From positions 434,001 to 498,000 of the forward strand of contig JBGASU010000001.1 in assembly GCA_044229535.1 (NCBI GenBank): a stretch of 64,000 bases of DNA. Reading direction: 5' to 3'. The notes beneath the pieces were generated by a model. That model saw only the letters and a list, made by a program, of their open reading frames with translations, was not told the origin of the DNA and searched no databases. The DNA is from CAZLFQ01 sp044229535 (GTDB taxonomy: Bacteria > Pseudomonadota > Alphaproteobacteria > Rickettsiales > Midichloriaceae). Both the position numbers and the translations under genes were made by a program. This document shows, piece by piece, positions 56,134 through 64,000 of this stretch. Numbering within the stretch: position 1 is the first letter of the stretch; every line of letters begins with the position of its first letter.

Positions 56134-57006
56134 ATGAAAAATGCTAACTTATCAACAAGAGAATTAGATGTAGCACGTTATAAAACAATAGGAATTAGTA
56201 CATCAACTGATCATAGAATTGGTATTCAATATGTTTTTGATACGTTTGGGCAGCCTGTAAATTTAGATGATGGTAAAAGCGCAGAAACTGACAAAGTGTA
56301 CCAACAGATTGTCGACATAATATCAACTCATATAGATATAGAGAAGCTTAAGAAGTCTACAAGGAAAAAACCTGACCCAAGAGAATATGCAAAATGTGTA
56401 GACCAATTATTAAAGTTAATAGTTACACCAGATAACCTGAAATATGTGGAAATTGCTTTAGCCGTTGCAGTAAATTATGGAAGCCAATATCTAGTCCGCG
56501 ACATATTTCAATCTTTAGATCAAAAAAATCTAAAGATTGATTTAAACTCATATAATTTTTTACGCATAGGGTGCTATCCACATTATCGCGATGAGAAAAG
56601 AAATAGTGATTTTATAAAATGTGCAAATCTTTTACTTATGAGAGGATGTGACCCTTACTTAACCAAATTTTCACGTTTTGAGGTGCAAAATAAAAATCCT
56701 AGATCTTTACCAAAAGAATTCATAAGAAATGGAGAGGTGTTTTATTTGCAAAAATCAACTTTGACTACTATGTCATTCAGAGAATTAATAAAAAGGAGCT
56801 TGAAGATACAAGACTTTCCTTCTCTATCTAAGGAAAGAATTGTGCGTGATGTAGATGTATCAGTTTGTATTAAACCAACGACTTCATCATCTTTAAGTAG
56901 TGCGCCTGCTTGGTCAGATGGAAAATTGACCATTATAATTCTAAAGAATGCGGTCAATGTTACATTGTCCCGTATTGGACAGCAAGTAGACGGATGGAAT
57001 AAGTGA
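56134..57006 (+). CDS. unknown protein, possibly a relic of an ankyrin-like family
   Basis: 290 residues, not recognised. The region 115-200 contains ALAVAVNYGSQYLVRDIFQSL and CANLLLMRGCDPYLTKF, which resemble ankyrin helix pairs without a conserved TPLH. The end is Ser/Thr/basic. It has no signal peptide. It follows gyrB on the same strand and is convergent with the 57060-58055 gene. Confidence 0.5.
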   Translation: MKNANLSTRELDVARYKTIGISTSTDHRIGIQYVFDTFGQPVNLDDGKSAETDKVYQQIVDIISTHIDIEKLKKSTRKKPDPREYAKCVDQLLKLIVTPDNLKYVEIALAVAVNYGSQYLVRDIFQSLDQKNLKIDLNSYNFLRIGCYPHYRDEKRNSDFIKCANLLLMRGCDPYLTKFSRFEVQNKNPRSLPKEFIRNGEVFYLQKSTLTTMSFRELIKRSLKIQDFPSLSKERIVRDVDVSVCIKPTTSSSLSSAPAWSDGKLTIIILKNAVNVTLSRIGQQVDGWNK

Positions 57007-57059
57007 AATTTGTGATCTACATATAAATTATAAATAAAACTTATATTTTTAATTAATTC

Positions 57060-58055
57060 TTACTTTTTTACTTCCGCAAAACTTCTTTGAACTTCTCTAT
57101 CAATCGAAAAGTTCTTAACGATTTCATACGGAAGATAAATTACAGTCTTAAAACTATCTTGGAGTATATCTGAAACTGCGACCAAATAATCAATTGATGC
57201 TTGGCGGGCATTGTTTTTGATAGTAGGTAAAAAATTACTTACAACTATGGTAGGTAAGTTTTTTTGAATTGTATCATCTAAATAACCTTTTTGTAATAGT
57301 GTCAGAACCCCCAAGTAAACAAAAGGACTTTCTATAGCAAAAGCATTAGCACCAGTTAAATAGGTAATCTTGCTGAGTAACTTTGTTTTTTCAAGACTGG
57401 AAGTTAATACACTCCAAGCGCTAACGCTGAAATAAAGATACGTCATGAATAGAAAAGGACTTTGTGCTGGATCAAATATAAAAGGTGAGATGTTGTTAAA
57501 TAATAAAGCTCCTGCTCCTAGTGTTGCTTTGGTGTTTTTAAGTTGTAATTCTGGTTTTCTAGCATCTTGTATATATACATAACTTAAATACGTTGCAAAA
57601 CCAGCTGCAAGAATAGGATTGTACCAAATGCTTGTTAAAGTCATTTGTACAATTCCAACTGAAAAAATTGCTTTAATAGTTTTTCCAGGTTTATGTGATT
57701 CATACAAAGTGTTAAGTATAAACTTTAAGTCGCAATATTTATTAGAAGCTTGAATTAATGATTCAACTCTATCTCTAAGAGTTTTTTCTTTTACATATTT
57801 TTCTATGACTGATGCAGCTAAATTTTTTTTATCATGAGGCTCTTCATCGCAATCAAAAAATTGGTCTTCTTCATAATCATCAATTATTTCTAATGTAGAA
57901 GAAGTACTAGTTGAAGGTTGATCAGATGGGGGATTAGATAGTTGTTCAAACTCAGAGATTCCATCTTCTTCTAAAATTTTAAAATCACCTATACTAAATG
58001 ATTCAATCATTTCACCTAAGGCTTCGTTAAGATTTTTTAAACTAGAGTCGTTCAA
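57060..58055 (-). CDS. multi-pass membrane protein of unknown function
   Basis: 331 residues, unrecognised. The N-terminal 75 residues are acidic and Ser-rich (SNPPSDQPSTSTSSTLEI). Hydrophobic segments lie near residues 130-162 (FSVGIVQMTLTSIWYNPILA), 180-222 and 238-260. The C-terminal part is hydrophilic. It sits next to lgt on the same strand with a 19-bp gap. Confidence 0.5.
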   Translation of the reverse strand: MNDSSLKNLNEALGEMIESFSIGDFKILEEDGISEFEQLSNPPSDQPSTSTSSTLEIIDDYEEDQFFDCDEEPHDKKNLAASVIEKYVKEKTLRDRVESLIQASNKYCDLKFILNTLYESHKPGKTIKAIFSVGIVQMTLTSIWYNPILAAGFATYLSYVYIQDARKPELQLKNTKATLGAGALLFNNISPFIFDPAQSPFLFMTYLYFSVSAWSVLTSSLEKTKLLSKITYLTGANAFAIESPFVYLGVLTLLQKGYLDDTIQKNLPTIVVSNFLPTIKNNARQASIDYLVAVSDILQDSFKTVIYLPYEIVKNFSIDREVQRSFAEVKK

Positions 58056-58074
58056 ACAAAAACTCGATTAGTTT

Positions 58075-58869
58075 CTATTTACTGATCTTAACTTTCCTAA
58101 ATATAAAGTAGCAACCGATAATTATCATAGGTAATGATAAAACTTGCCCCATGGTAAAGTAATTTAATATATATCCAATTTGTATATCTGGCTCGCGGAA
58201 GAATTCTATAAATATTCTGCACGCACCATAACTGGCAATAAAAATTCCGCCAAGCATTCCTTCTTTTTTTCTAATATTATTTTTGCGCACTAATATATTC
58301 ATTATTATAAATAATAATATGCCTTCAAGAAGCGCTTCGTATATTTGTGATGGATGTCTTGGCAAGCCACTTGTGTTTGGAAATATAACTGCCCATGGAA
58401 CATCAGTAATTTTTCCATATAATTCTGCATTAATAAAATTTGCAATTCTTCCAAAAAACAATCCGATTGGAGCAACGCAAGAAACTAAATCTAGTGAACG
58501 AATAAAATTAAATTTATGTTTTTTCGATAGAAGAAAAAGTGAAAAAATTAATCCAATTAGTCCTCCGTGGAATGACATTCCACCCTTCCAAATGAAAAAA
58601 ATCGTCTTTGGATCAAAAAAAAATTTTTCCAAATCGTAGAAAAAAACGTAGCCAATTCTTCCGCCAAAAACAATTCCAAGAACAGAAAATAAAATTATAT
58701 CATCAAGCGCATTATCGCATAAAACTATGGGTTTCAAGCGATTTAGTTTTTTTAAAAATAAAAATCCAAACACAATTCCAATCACATATGCGAGTGCATA
58801 CCAACGAATTGCGAGCGGACCTACAGAAAAAATAATTGGATCAATTTGTGGAAAAAGTATTGATTGCAT
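58075..58869 (-). CDS. lgt: prolipoprotein diacylglyceryl transferase
   Basis: First enzyme of lipoprotein maturation. Multi-pass membrane protein of 264 residues. It contains FSVLGIVFGGRIGYVFFYD, the catalytic GGMSFHGGLIG, the signature LFFGRIANFINAELYGKITDVPWAVIFP and the C-terminal FFREPD. It would modify the lipobox proteins seen elsewhere in this window. Confidence 0.97.
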   Translation of the reverse strand: MQSILFPQIDPIIFSVGPLAIRWYALAYVIGIVFGFLFLKKLNRLKPIVLCDNALDDIILFSVLGIVFGGRIGYVFFYDLEKFFFDPKTIFFIWKGGMSFHGGLIGLIFSLFLLSKKHKFNFIRSLDLVSCVAPIGLFFGRIANFINAELYGKITDVPWAVIFPNTSGLPRHPSQIYEALLEGILLFIIMNILVRKNNIRKKEGMLGGIFIASYGACRIFIEFFREPDIQIGYILNYFTMGQVLSLPMIIIGCYFIFRKVKISK

Positions 58870-58935
58870 CTAAAATATTGTTATACAATGAAATTAAGTT
58901 GTGTTGTTACACGATGATAATTGTTTTTATTAAGT

Positions 58936-59244
58936 ATGACAAATGATAAAAAGTTTTTAGATGATTTTTCAAAAGTAGCAAGTTCTACTTTCGCCTCTAT
59001 GGTGAATATGAAAAATGAATTTGCTCAAATCATCAGAGAACAAATCAAGTCTACTTTGAAAGGGATGGATTTTGTAACACGCAATGAATTTAATGCTTTA
59101 AAACGTCTAACTTCGGAAATTAAGATGGAGTTAGATAATAACAAACTAGGAGGACAAACCATGAAAAAGAAAGCAGCAAAAAAAGTTGTTAAAAAAGTAG
59201 CAGCTAAAAAACCAGCTAAAAAAGCTAAATCAAAAAAGAAATAG
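58936..59244 (+). CDS. ubiK: UbiK/YqiC-like accessory protein with lysine-rich tail
   Basis: The start ATG at 58936 (102 residues) is preferred over a TTG at 58921 that adds five residues. The N-terminal helix FLDDFSKVASSTFASMVNMKNEF and the segment GMDFVTRNEFNALKRLTSEI match the BMFP (YqiC/UbiK) family, which trimerises and helps ubiquinone synthesis. The last 40 residues are almost pure Lys/Ala repeats (KKAAKKVVKKVAAKK), unusual for the family. Confidence 0.75.
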   Translation: MTNDKKFLDDFSKVASSTFASMVNMKNEFAQIIREQIKSTLKGMDFVTRNEFNALKRLTSEIKMELDNNKLGGQTMKKKAAKKVVKKVAAKKPAKKAKSKKK

Positions 59245-59267
59245 TTTCTTATATTTCATTATATAAG

Positions 59268-60071
59268 ATGCAAATCTTTTTGATTGGCTGTGGAAATATG
59301 GGGAGTGCGATTGTAAGCGGAATGCTTAGGTCGAAAAACTTTCAAGTAGAACAAATTACAGCAGTACTACCCCTCCACAGTTTTGATTATACTAAAGTCT
59401 CAGAATCTCTTCAAATCAAAGTCATTGACAACTTCCCAGAGAACACACAGGCTGACGTCTTGATTTTTGCAGTTAAGCCGCAAATTTTATCTGAAATATT
59501 GCCAGAATATCAAAAAAAAATTTCACAAGATACTTTAATCGTTTCTATTTGCGCTGGTAAAACCATAAAATATTTCTCTGATTACTTTCCTCATAACAAA
59601 ATAATTCGCACCATGCCAAACCTTAATGCCATGGCATTAAAAGGATCAACAGTTGGAATTGCAAACACAGAAATATCCGAAATCCAAAAATCAACAGTAG
59701 AAAAAATATTTAGAAGTATTGGATCTTATACATGGATCGAAGATGAAAGAATAATTGATCCAGTAACTGCTATTTCAGGAAGTGGGCCTGCATATTATTT
59801 TTTATTTACAGAATTACTTGCAATTGCAGGAGAAAAATTAGGATTACCAAAACAACTCGCAGAACAATTAGCACGAGAAACATTTGTTGGTTCAGGTGCA
59901 ATTTTAGCATCTGGAAACAAAACCCCAAAAGAATTACGTGAAGCAGTTACTAGCCCAAAAGGAACAACTGAAGCTGCGCTCGACATATTTAACTCAGATC
60001 ATGTTTTACAAAAGATTATTGAAGATGCAACTCATGCTGCATCAAATCGGGCGAAAGAATTGGCAAGTTAA
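59268..60071 (+). CDS. proC: pyrroline-5-carboxylate reductase
   Basis: Last step of proline synthesis. 267 residues. The NADPH motif is IFLIGCGNMGSAIVSGML; the C-terminal signature VTAISGSGPAYYFLFTELL and VTSPKGTTEAALDIF are present. It lies 23 bases after the UbiK-like gene and is probably co-transcribed with it. Confidence 0.95.
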   Translation: MQIFLIGCGNMGSAIVSGMLRSKNFQVEQITAVLPLHSFDYTKVSESLQIKVIDNFPENTQADVLIFAVKPQILSEILPEYQKKISQDTLIVSICAGKTIKYFSDYFPHNKIIRTMPNLNAMALKGSTVGIANTEISEIQKSTVEKIFRSIGSYTWIEDERIIDPVTAISGSGPAYYFLFTELLAIAGEKLGLPKQLAEQLARETFVGSGAILASGNKTPKELREAVTSPKGTTEAALDIFNSDHVLQKIIEDATHAASNRAKELAS

Positions 60072-60148
60072 TTATTATATTTCCCATAGTCTTATCGATT
60101 GAAATGTATATAATAAAATATAGATATATTGCTAAGTAAGCATAACTG

Positions 60149-62251
60149 ATGACAGAAACAAATGTTTCACATTTAATTATATTAAGAATAGCTGAGCTAT
60201 TTGACATCCCTCTCTCTCTCAATAACGTAATTGCTAGCTCTTCAGGATTTGACAACCTAAACGAAACACAAATAGTTATACTTGGACTAGAAAAAATTGG
60301 TATTCACGCAGCAGCTCAGGAAACAAAGCTAAAAAAAATCCGCCCTGATATGTTACCTTGTGTTTTAATAATGAACGACAATTCAATGCTAATTGTTCAC
60401 GAAATGGTCGGAGATGAATTAATTTGTTCAGATGCCAAAGGTACAAAATCCACTTTAAAAATAGAAGATTTAGCAGAAAATCACTCTGACAAAATAATCT
60501 TAGTAAATCATAATGATGACTCTATCCAAACCTCTGTATTTGGCAGAACAAAAAAACAACAAAATTGGCTTTTTTCTACGATATATCACTTCAGAGGCTT
60601 ATATACAAAAACTTTGATAGCCACACTGTTTTCAAATTTAATTACCCTATTTCTGCCATTATATGCTATGAGCGTATACGATAAAGTTGTGCCTAACTCA
60701 TCTGAAACAACTTTATTGGTTCTCACTATAGGTATTAGCTTGGGTATCGTATTTGATTTTATGCTACGCAATATCAAGTCTTACTTTTTAGACTTTGCAA
60801 ATCAGAATTCTGACATAATATTATCATACAAATTATTAAATAAAATCCTGCACTCCAAGCTCAGTGACAGAAATTATCTATCTGGCTCTCTCGCAGGCTA
60901 TATGAGGGATTTAGAGATTATACGAGAGTATTTATCAAGCGTTACTATAAATACACTTCTTGATATACCATTCGCACTTCTGTTCTTGGTTTTATTGGGA
61001 TATATAGGTGGCTTTTCAATATTCATGATATGTCTAGCTATGATTTTCTTAGTACTATTATCAAGCCTAGTAGTCAAAACATTATCAGAAAAGTATTCTA
61101 GCGATGCATTTTACTTAAACAATCAGAAAACATCGTTTTTAGTTGAAGCTTTGATGGGATTGGAAACTATTAAGCTAAACCTTGCAGAGAAAAAAATTCA
61201 AGCAGCATGGGATAGAATTTCTGAACAACATGCAAAATCTACTAAAGCAAATCACTCAATTTTCTCCTTATCTACAAACCTATTAACTTTATTACAAAGC
61301 GTTAATTATATAGCAGTAATGGTAGTAGGTGTTTACAGTCTTTTTGATAACCAAATTTCAGTTGGTGCTTTAATAGCATGCATGATTATTTCTTCAAGAG
61401 CTGTACAACCATTTTCACAAGCATCCATACTACTCATGAGATACAACTCTGTAGAAGTAGCATACAAAACTCTTGATGACATAATGCATTCTAATTCTGA
61501 ACAAAATGCTGAAACTAAATATTTGCCTAAATATAAACTCGATGGAGCGATTCGCTTTGATAATGTTTCATTCGAATATGAATCTGGAAAATCTGTTTTA
61601 AATGGAGTTTCATTCGAGATTCAACCAAAAGATAAAATCGCAATTGTCGGTGTAATTGGATCAGGCAAAACTACTATAAGCAAATTAATAATGGGATTAT
61701 ATCCACAAAGTGGCGGCAACATTTATATTGATAATTTTCATATCACACAAATTCATCCTTATGACCTTAGAGCTAATATTGGATATGTTCCTCAAGACAT
61801 ATTCCTTTTTAACGGAACCATTATGGAGAACATATTGCTTAATCCACTAGTAAAGGTAGATAGTAAAGAAGGGTTAGGAACAGCAATAACAATTTCTGGT
61901 ATTGATAAGCATTTTGGAAGCTCTCCAGATGGATTAAATACTCAAGTCGGTGAATCTGGCAGAAAAATCTCTGGTGGACAAAAACAATCTATTGCTATTG
62001 CTAGAGCTTTTGCAAATAATCCACCTGTTATCTTAATGGATGAACCATTAAGCATGATGGATAAAATGACATCATATGCTTTCCTAGATAGACTACAAAA
62101 CTATTCTAAAGATAAAACCCTAATAATTATATCTCATCAACTGAGTGTATTAAACATAGTAGACAAAGTACTTTTTATTGAAAAAGGCAGGGTAAAATTC
62201 TTTGGTCCTAAAAATGAATTTTTACAAAAATACAGTTATAGTAAGGCATAA
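60149..62251 (+). CDS. type I secretion ABC transporter (HlyB/LapB-like)
   Basis: 700 residues. The N-terminal 140 residues occupy the C39-peptidase position but have no catalytic cysteine, so it is a C39-like docking domain. Six membrane helices follow (about 150-420). The ATPase has Walker A GVIGSGKTT (residue 501), signature ISGGQKQSIAIARA, Walker B VILMDEPLS and the switch histidine IISHQ. It exports a protein with an uncleaved C-terminal signal, together with the next gene. No TolC is in the window. Confidence 0.9.
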   Translation: MTETNVSHLIILRIAELFDIPLSLNNVIASSSGFDNLNETQIVILGLEKIGIHAAAQETKLKKIRPDMLPCVLIMNDNSMLIVHEMVGDELICSDAKGTKSTLKIEDLAENHSDKIILVNHNDDSIQTSVFGRTKKQQNWLFSTIYHFRGLYTKTLIATLFSNLITLFLPLYAMSVYDKVVPNSSETTLLVLTIGISLGIVFDFMLRNIKSYFLDFANQNSDIILSYKLLNKILHSKLSDRNYLSGSLAGYMRDLEIIREYLSSVTINTLLDIPFALLFLVLLGYIGGFSIFMICLAMIFLVLLSSLVVKTLSEKYSSDAFYLNNQKTSFLVEALMGLETIKLNLAEKKIQAAWDRISEQHAKSTKANHSIFSLSTNLLTLLQSVNYIAVMVVGVYSLFDNQISVGALIACMIISSRAVQPFSQASILLMRYNSVEVAYKTLDDIMHSNSEQNAETKYLPKYKLDGAIRFDNVSFEYESGKSVLNGVSFEIQPKDKIAIVGVIGSGKTTISKLIMGLYPQSGGNIYIDNFHITQIHPYDLRANIGYVPQDIFLFNGTIMENILLNPLVKVDSKEGLGTAITISGIDKHFGSSPDGLNTQVGESGRKISGGQKQSIAIARAFANNPPVILMDEPLSMMDKMTSYAFLDRLQNYSKDKTLIIISHQLSVLNIVDKVLFIEKGRVKFFGPKNEFLQKYSYSKA

Positions 62252-62253
62252 TA

Positions 62254-63762
62254 ATGAGTAAGCACGATCAAGAACATTCTCATACAAAAAAACATAAGCA
62301 CAAACATAAAGTGCGACGCACTTCATGGCTAAAAAGAATATTGCTTGCACCATTCTCTTTTGTGTTTGGACTTGTTAGATCTATTGTTAATCATCTACAT
62401 AGCCTGTTTTTTTACTGCTTTAGAAGAAATATACATTTCTTTGATATCCCAGAATATGATAACCAAAACATATATCCAACTTTTAAAGCCCTAAACACCA
62501 CTCCATCTAAAGCATATGTGTTTCTATATTTTACACTTATCATAATGCTTTCTTTGTTTTTTATCTGGGCAGCATTTTTTGAAATTGATGCATACGTCCA
62601 TTCAAAAGGAGAAGTGGAAACTTTTTCAAAAATCAACACTATAATTTCTCCAGAGAGTAACATTATTGAAAAAATACACGTTGTAGAAGGACAAACTGTC
62701 AAGAAAGACGAGCTACTAATTACTTTCGATAAAACAACTCAACAAGCAAATAGTACATCAATTGAAAAGCAATTTTTTTCTAACCAAGCGAATATAGAAA
62801 GGCTTGAAGCGCAATTAAATGATAAAGATCTGGTTTTAACAGAAGCCATTCAAAAATACTCAGAACAGATAGTAACCGATACCATGCACCGCTTTAGTAA
62901 TGAGATATCAGCATACAAAGATAGCCTGAGCATACTTGACCAGAAATATACTCAAAAAAATTCTGAAATAAAAAAAATCAAAGATCAAATTGCCAGCTAT
63001 CAAGATAAATATAAAATAATTAGTGATGAAGTTATCACTCTTAAAAAATTAGCAGAACAACAATTGGTAACCAAATCTAGATTAATAGAGGTGGAAAAAG
63101 AACTAGCAGATAATAAAATAATGCTAGATAATTTGAGTTCTGATTTACCAAAAGCTGAAAGCGAACTCAAAGAGATTGAAACCACCAAATCTCAAGCTAT
63201 TAACAACTATAAAAAACAACTTAATTCAGAATTAGACCAAGCTAGAGTACTAAAAAACCAACTTAATGCAGAGTATGCAAATGTTTCAACCAAACTTCAA
63301 AGAAGCACGGTTCTATCACCAATAGATGGAATAGTTTATAAGATACCAAATACCACTCTATCCAGCTCCATCCAAGCGGGGCAAGAAATTATTTCCCTAG
63401 TACCAATTGAAGATAGTCTAATAGTTGCAGCAAACGTTCGCCCAGAAGATATAGGGCTCATAAAAATAGGGCAAGAGGCTAGCGTCAAAATAACCGCTTA
63501 TGACTATGCAATTTACGGGATGCTGAAGGGTAAGGTTACTCAGATATCACCTGAAACTATCGTCAATCAATCTGATAACAAACCTTATTTCTTAGTAAAA
63601 ATCAAAACTGATAAGAACTACTTAAGCCACCATGAGAAAAAGTTCTATATATCACCTGGTATGGTTGCCAATACAGATATCATGGTTGATAAACGTACCG
63701 TATTACAATATATAACCAATCCATTTATAAAAACTGTAAGAGAGTCTTTGAGCGAAAAATAA
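62254..63762 (+). CDS. type I secretion membrane-fusion protein (HlyD family)
   Basis: 502 residues. The N-terminus is unusually His/Lys-rich (KHDQEHSHTKKHKHKHKVRR). One membrane span (about 87-110, FTLIIMLSLFFIWAAFFEIDA) leads into the periplasmic barrel (EVETFSKINTIISPESNIIE), a long coiled coil (about 165-345) and the second barrel (STVLSPIDGIVYKIPN; IGLIKIGQEASVKITAYDY). It follows the ABC gene by two bases and should form a complex with it and an outer-membrane channel. Confidence 0.92.
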   Translation: MSKHDQEHSHTKKHKHKHKVRRTSWLKRILLAPFSFVFGLVRSIVNHLHSLFFYCFRRNIHFFDIPEYDNQNIYPTFKALNTTPSKAYVFLYFTLIIMLSLFFIWAAFFEIDAYVHSKGEVETFSKINTIISPESNIIEKIHVVEGQTVKKDELLITFDKTTQQANSTSIEKQFFSNQANIERLEAQLNDKDLVLTEAIQKYSEQIVTDTMHRFSNEISAYKDSLSILDQKYTQKNSEIKKIKDQIASYQDKYKIISDEVITLKKLAEQQLVTKSRLIEVEKELADNKIMLDNLSSDLPKAESELKEIETTKSQAINNYKKQLNSELDQARVLKNQLNAEYANVSTKLQRSTVLSPIDGIVYKIPNTTLSSSIQAGQEIISLVPIEDSLIVAANVRPEDIGLIKIGQEASVKITAYDYAIYGMLKGKVTQISPETIVNQSDNKPYFLVKIKTDKNYLSHHEKKFYISPGMVANTDIMVDKRTVLQYITNPFIKTVRESLSEK

Positions 63763-63765
63763 CCC

Positions 63766-64000
63766 CTAATTCCCTCTACCTTCCATAAATAATACATTGC
63801 CAGTTCTAGGAGATTTATCACGCTCTCTTTTCACATCATCTGCACTAGATCTCTTTTTTAGTGAAGACGTACCTACAACTACAACCCCATCAGCATTTCC
63901 ATAAGTACCAGTCTGCAATGAAGTGCTACTAGTACTCGCTGTTGCGGCATCTAAAGCAACTTCAGTTGCAGCAAGTACGGAATTAACCGCAGGAGATACA
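63766..64000 (-). CDS. C-terminal part of a Ser/Thr-rich protein with basic tail
   Basis: An open frame runs from the window edge down to a TAG at 63766-63768, 77 complete residues here, so the start lies outside. It reads Ser/Thr/Ala-rich (LDAATASTSSTSLQTG), then SLKKRSSADDVKRERDKSP and ends VLFMEGRGN. The composition resembles the C-termini of the ankyrin proteins in this window. Family unknown. It converges on the type I secretion genes. Confidence 0.5.
   Translation of the reverse strand, partial: VSPAVNSVLAATEVALDAATASTSSTSLQTGTYGNADGVVVVGTSSLKKRSSADDVKRERDKSPRTGNVLFMEGRGN

Noticed and set aside
60211..60220. (TC)5 tract near the start of the ABC transporter gene
   Set aside because: Only five units, in a frame that reads as normal protein (FDIPLSLNNV); too short to call phase variable.

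Overview
The window is AT-rich, densely coded DNA from an alphaproteobacterium. The markers are MipZ, ChpT, an FlbD-type regulator, PhaR with a PHB synthase, a giant NAD-specific glutamate dehydrogenase, the rpsB-tsf-pyrH-frr order and lptD-surA. Ankyrin-repeat proteins, a VirB4-family T4SS ATPase, dispersed palindromic repeats and low-complexity proteins with basic tails point to a host-associated, probably intracellular lineage of Rickettsiales or Holosporales type. That placement is inference. I found no rRNA, tRNA or CRISPR array.

Layout. 1-2000: an ankyrin gene wedged between copies of a 20-bp sequence that is also the 3' end of polA. 2-5.5 kb: polA, a double CDGSH protein and a small membrane protein. 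5.6-8.8 kb: lptD-surA (outer-membrane biogenesis). 8.8-13 kb: a regulatory island with flbD divergent from chpT, a CheA-like protein whose kinase parts are eroded, and a CheW remnant; a perfect inverted repeat lies in the divergent gap. 13-15.5 kb: HU, a YgjP-like metalloprotease, small hydrophobic proteins and a Cys-rich lipoprotein. 15.6-17.5 kb: rpmG-lolD-ruvB. 17.6-21.5 kb: a membrane-anchored protein, phaR, a coiled-coil protein overlapping a short class III-like phaC, and thiamine pyrophosphokinase. 21.5-23.3 kb: a second ankyrin gene with an (AG)17 tract in its coding sequence, then repeat-rich non-coding DNA. 23.3-25.6 kb: mipZ, a TetR regulator and two small unknown genes.

25.6-34.5 kb: tgt, a probably frameshifted large unknown gene, a VirB4-like ATPase with a degenerate Walker B region, and an overlapping 938-residue secreted Cys-rich protein. 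34.5-47 kb, nearly all on the minus strand: GNAT acetyltransferase, xseA, a lipoprotein methyltransferase, dCMP deaminase, PhzF, frr, pyrH, tsf, rpsB, lptF, mreB, mutM, ugd, rpmJ. 47-60 kb: NAD-GDH, ftsY, a LysE exporter, gyrB, two unknown proteins, lgt, a UbiK-like protein and proC. 60-64 kb: type I secretion ABC transporter and membrane-fusion protein, then the C-terminus of an unknown Ser/Thr-rich protein that runs off the window.

Most of the window is housekeeping. The most unusual loci are the possible phase-variable ankyrin tail (22782-22815), the ChpT/pseudo-CheA/FlbD island, the VirB4-like ATPase with its secreted partner, the methyltransferase carrying a lipoprotein signal, and the polA-tail repeats flanking an ankyrin cassette.
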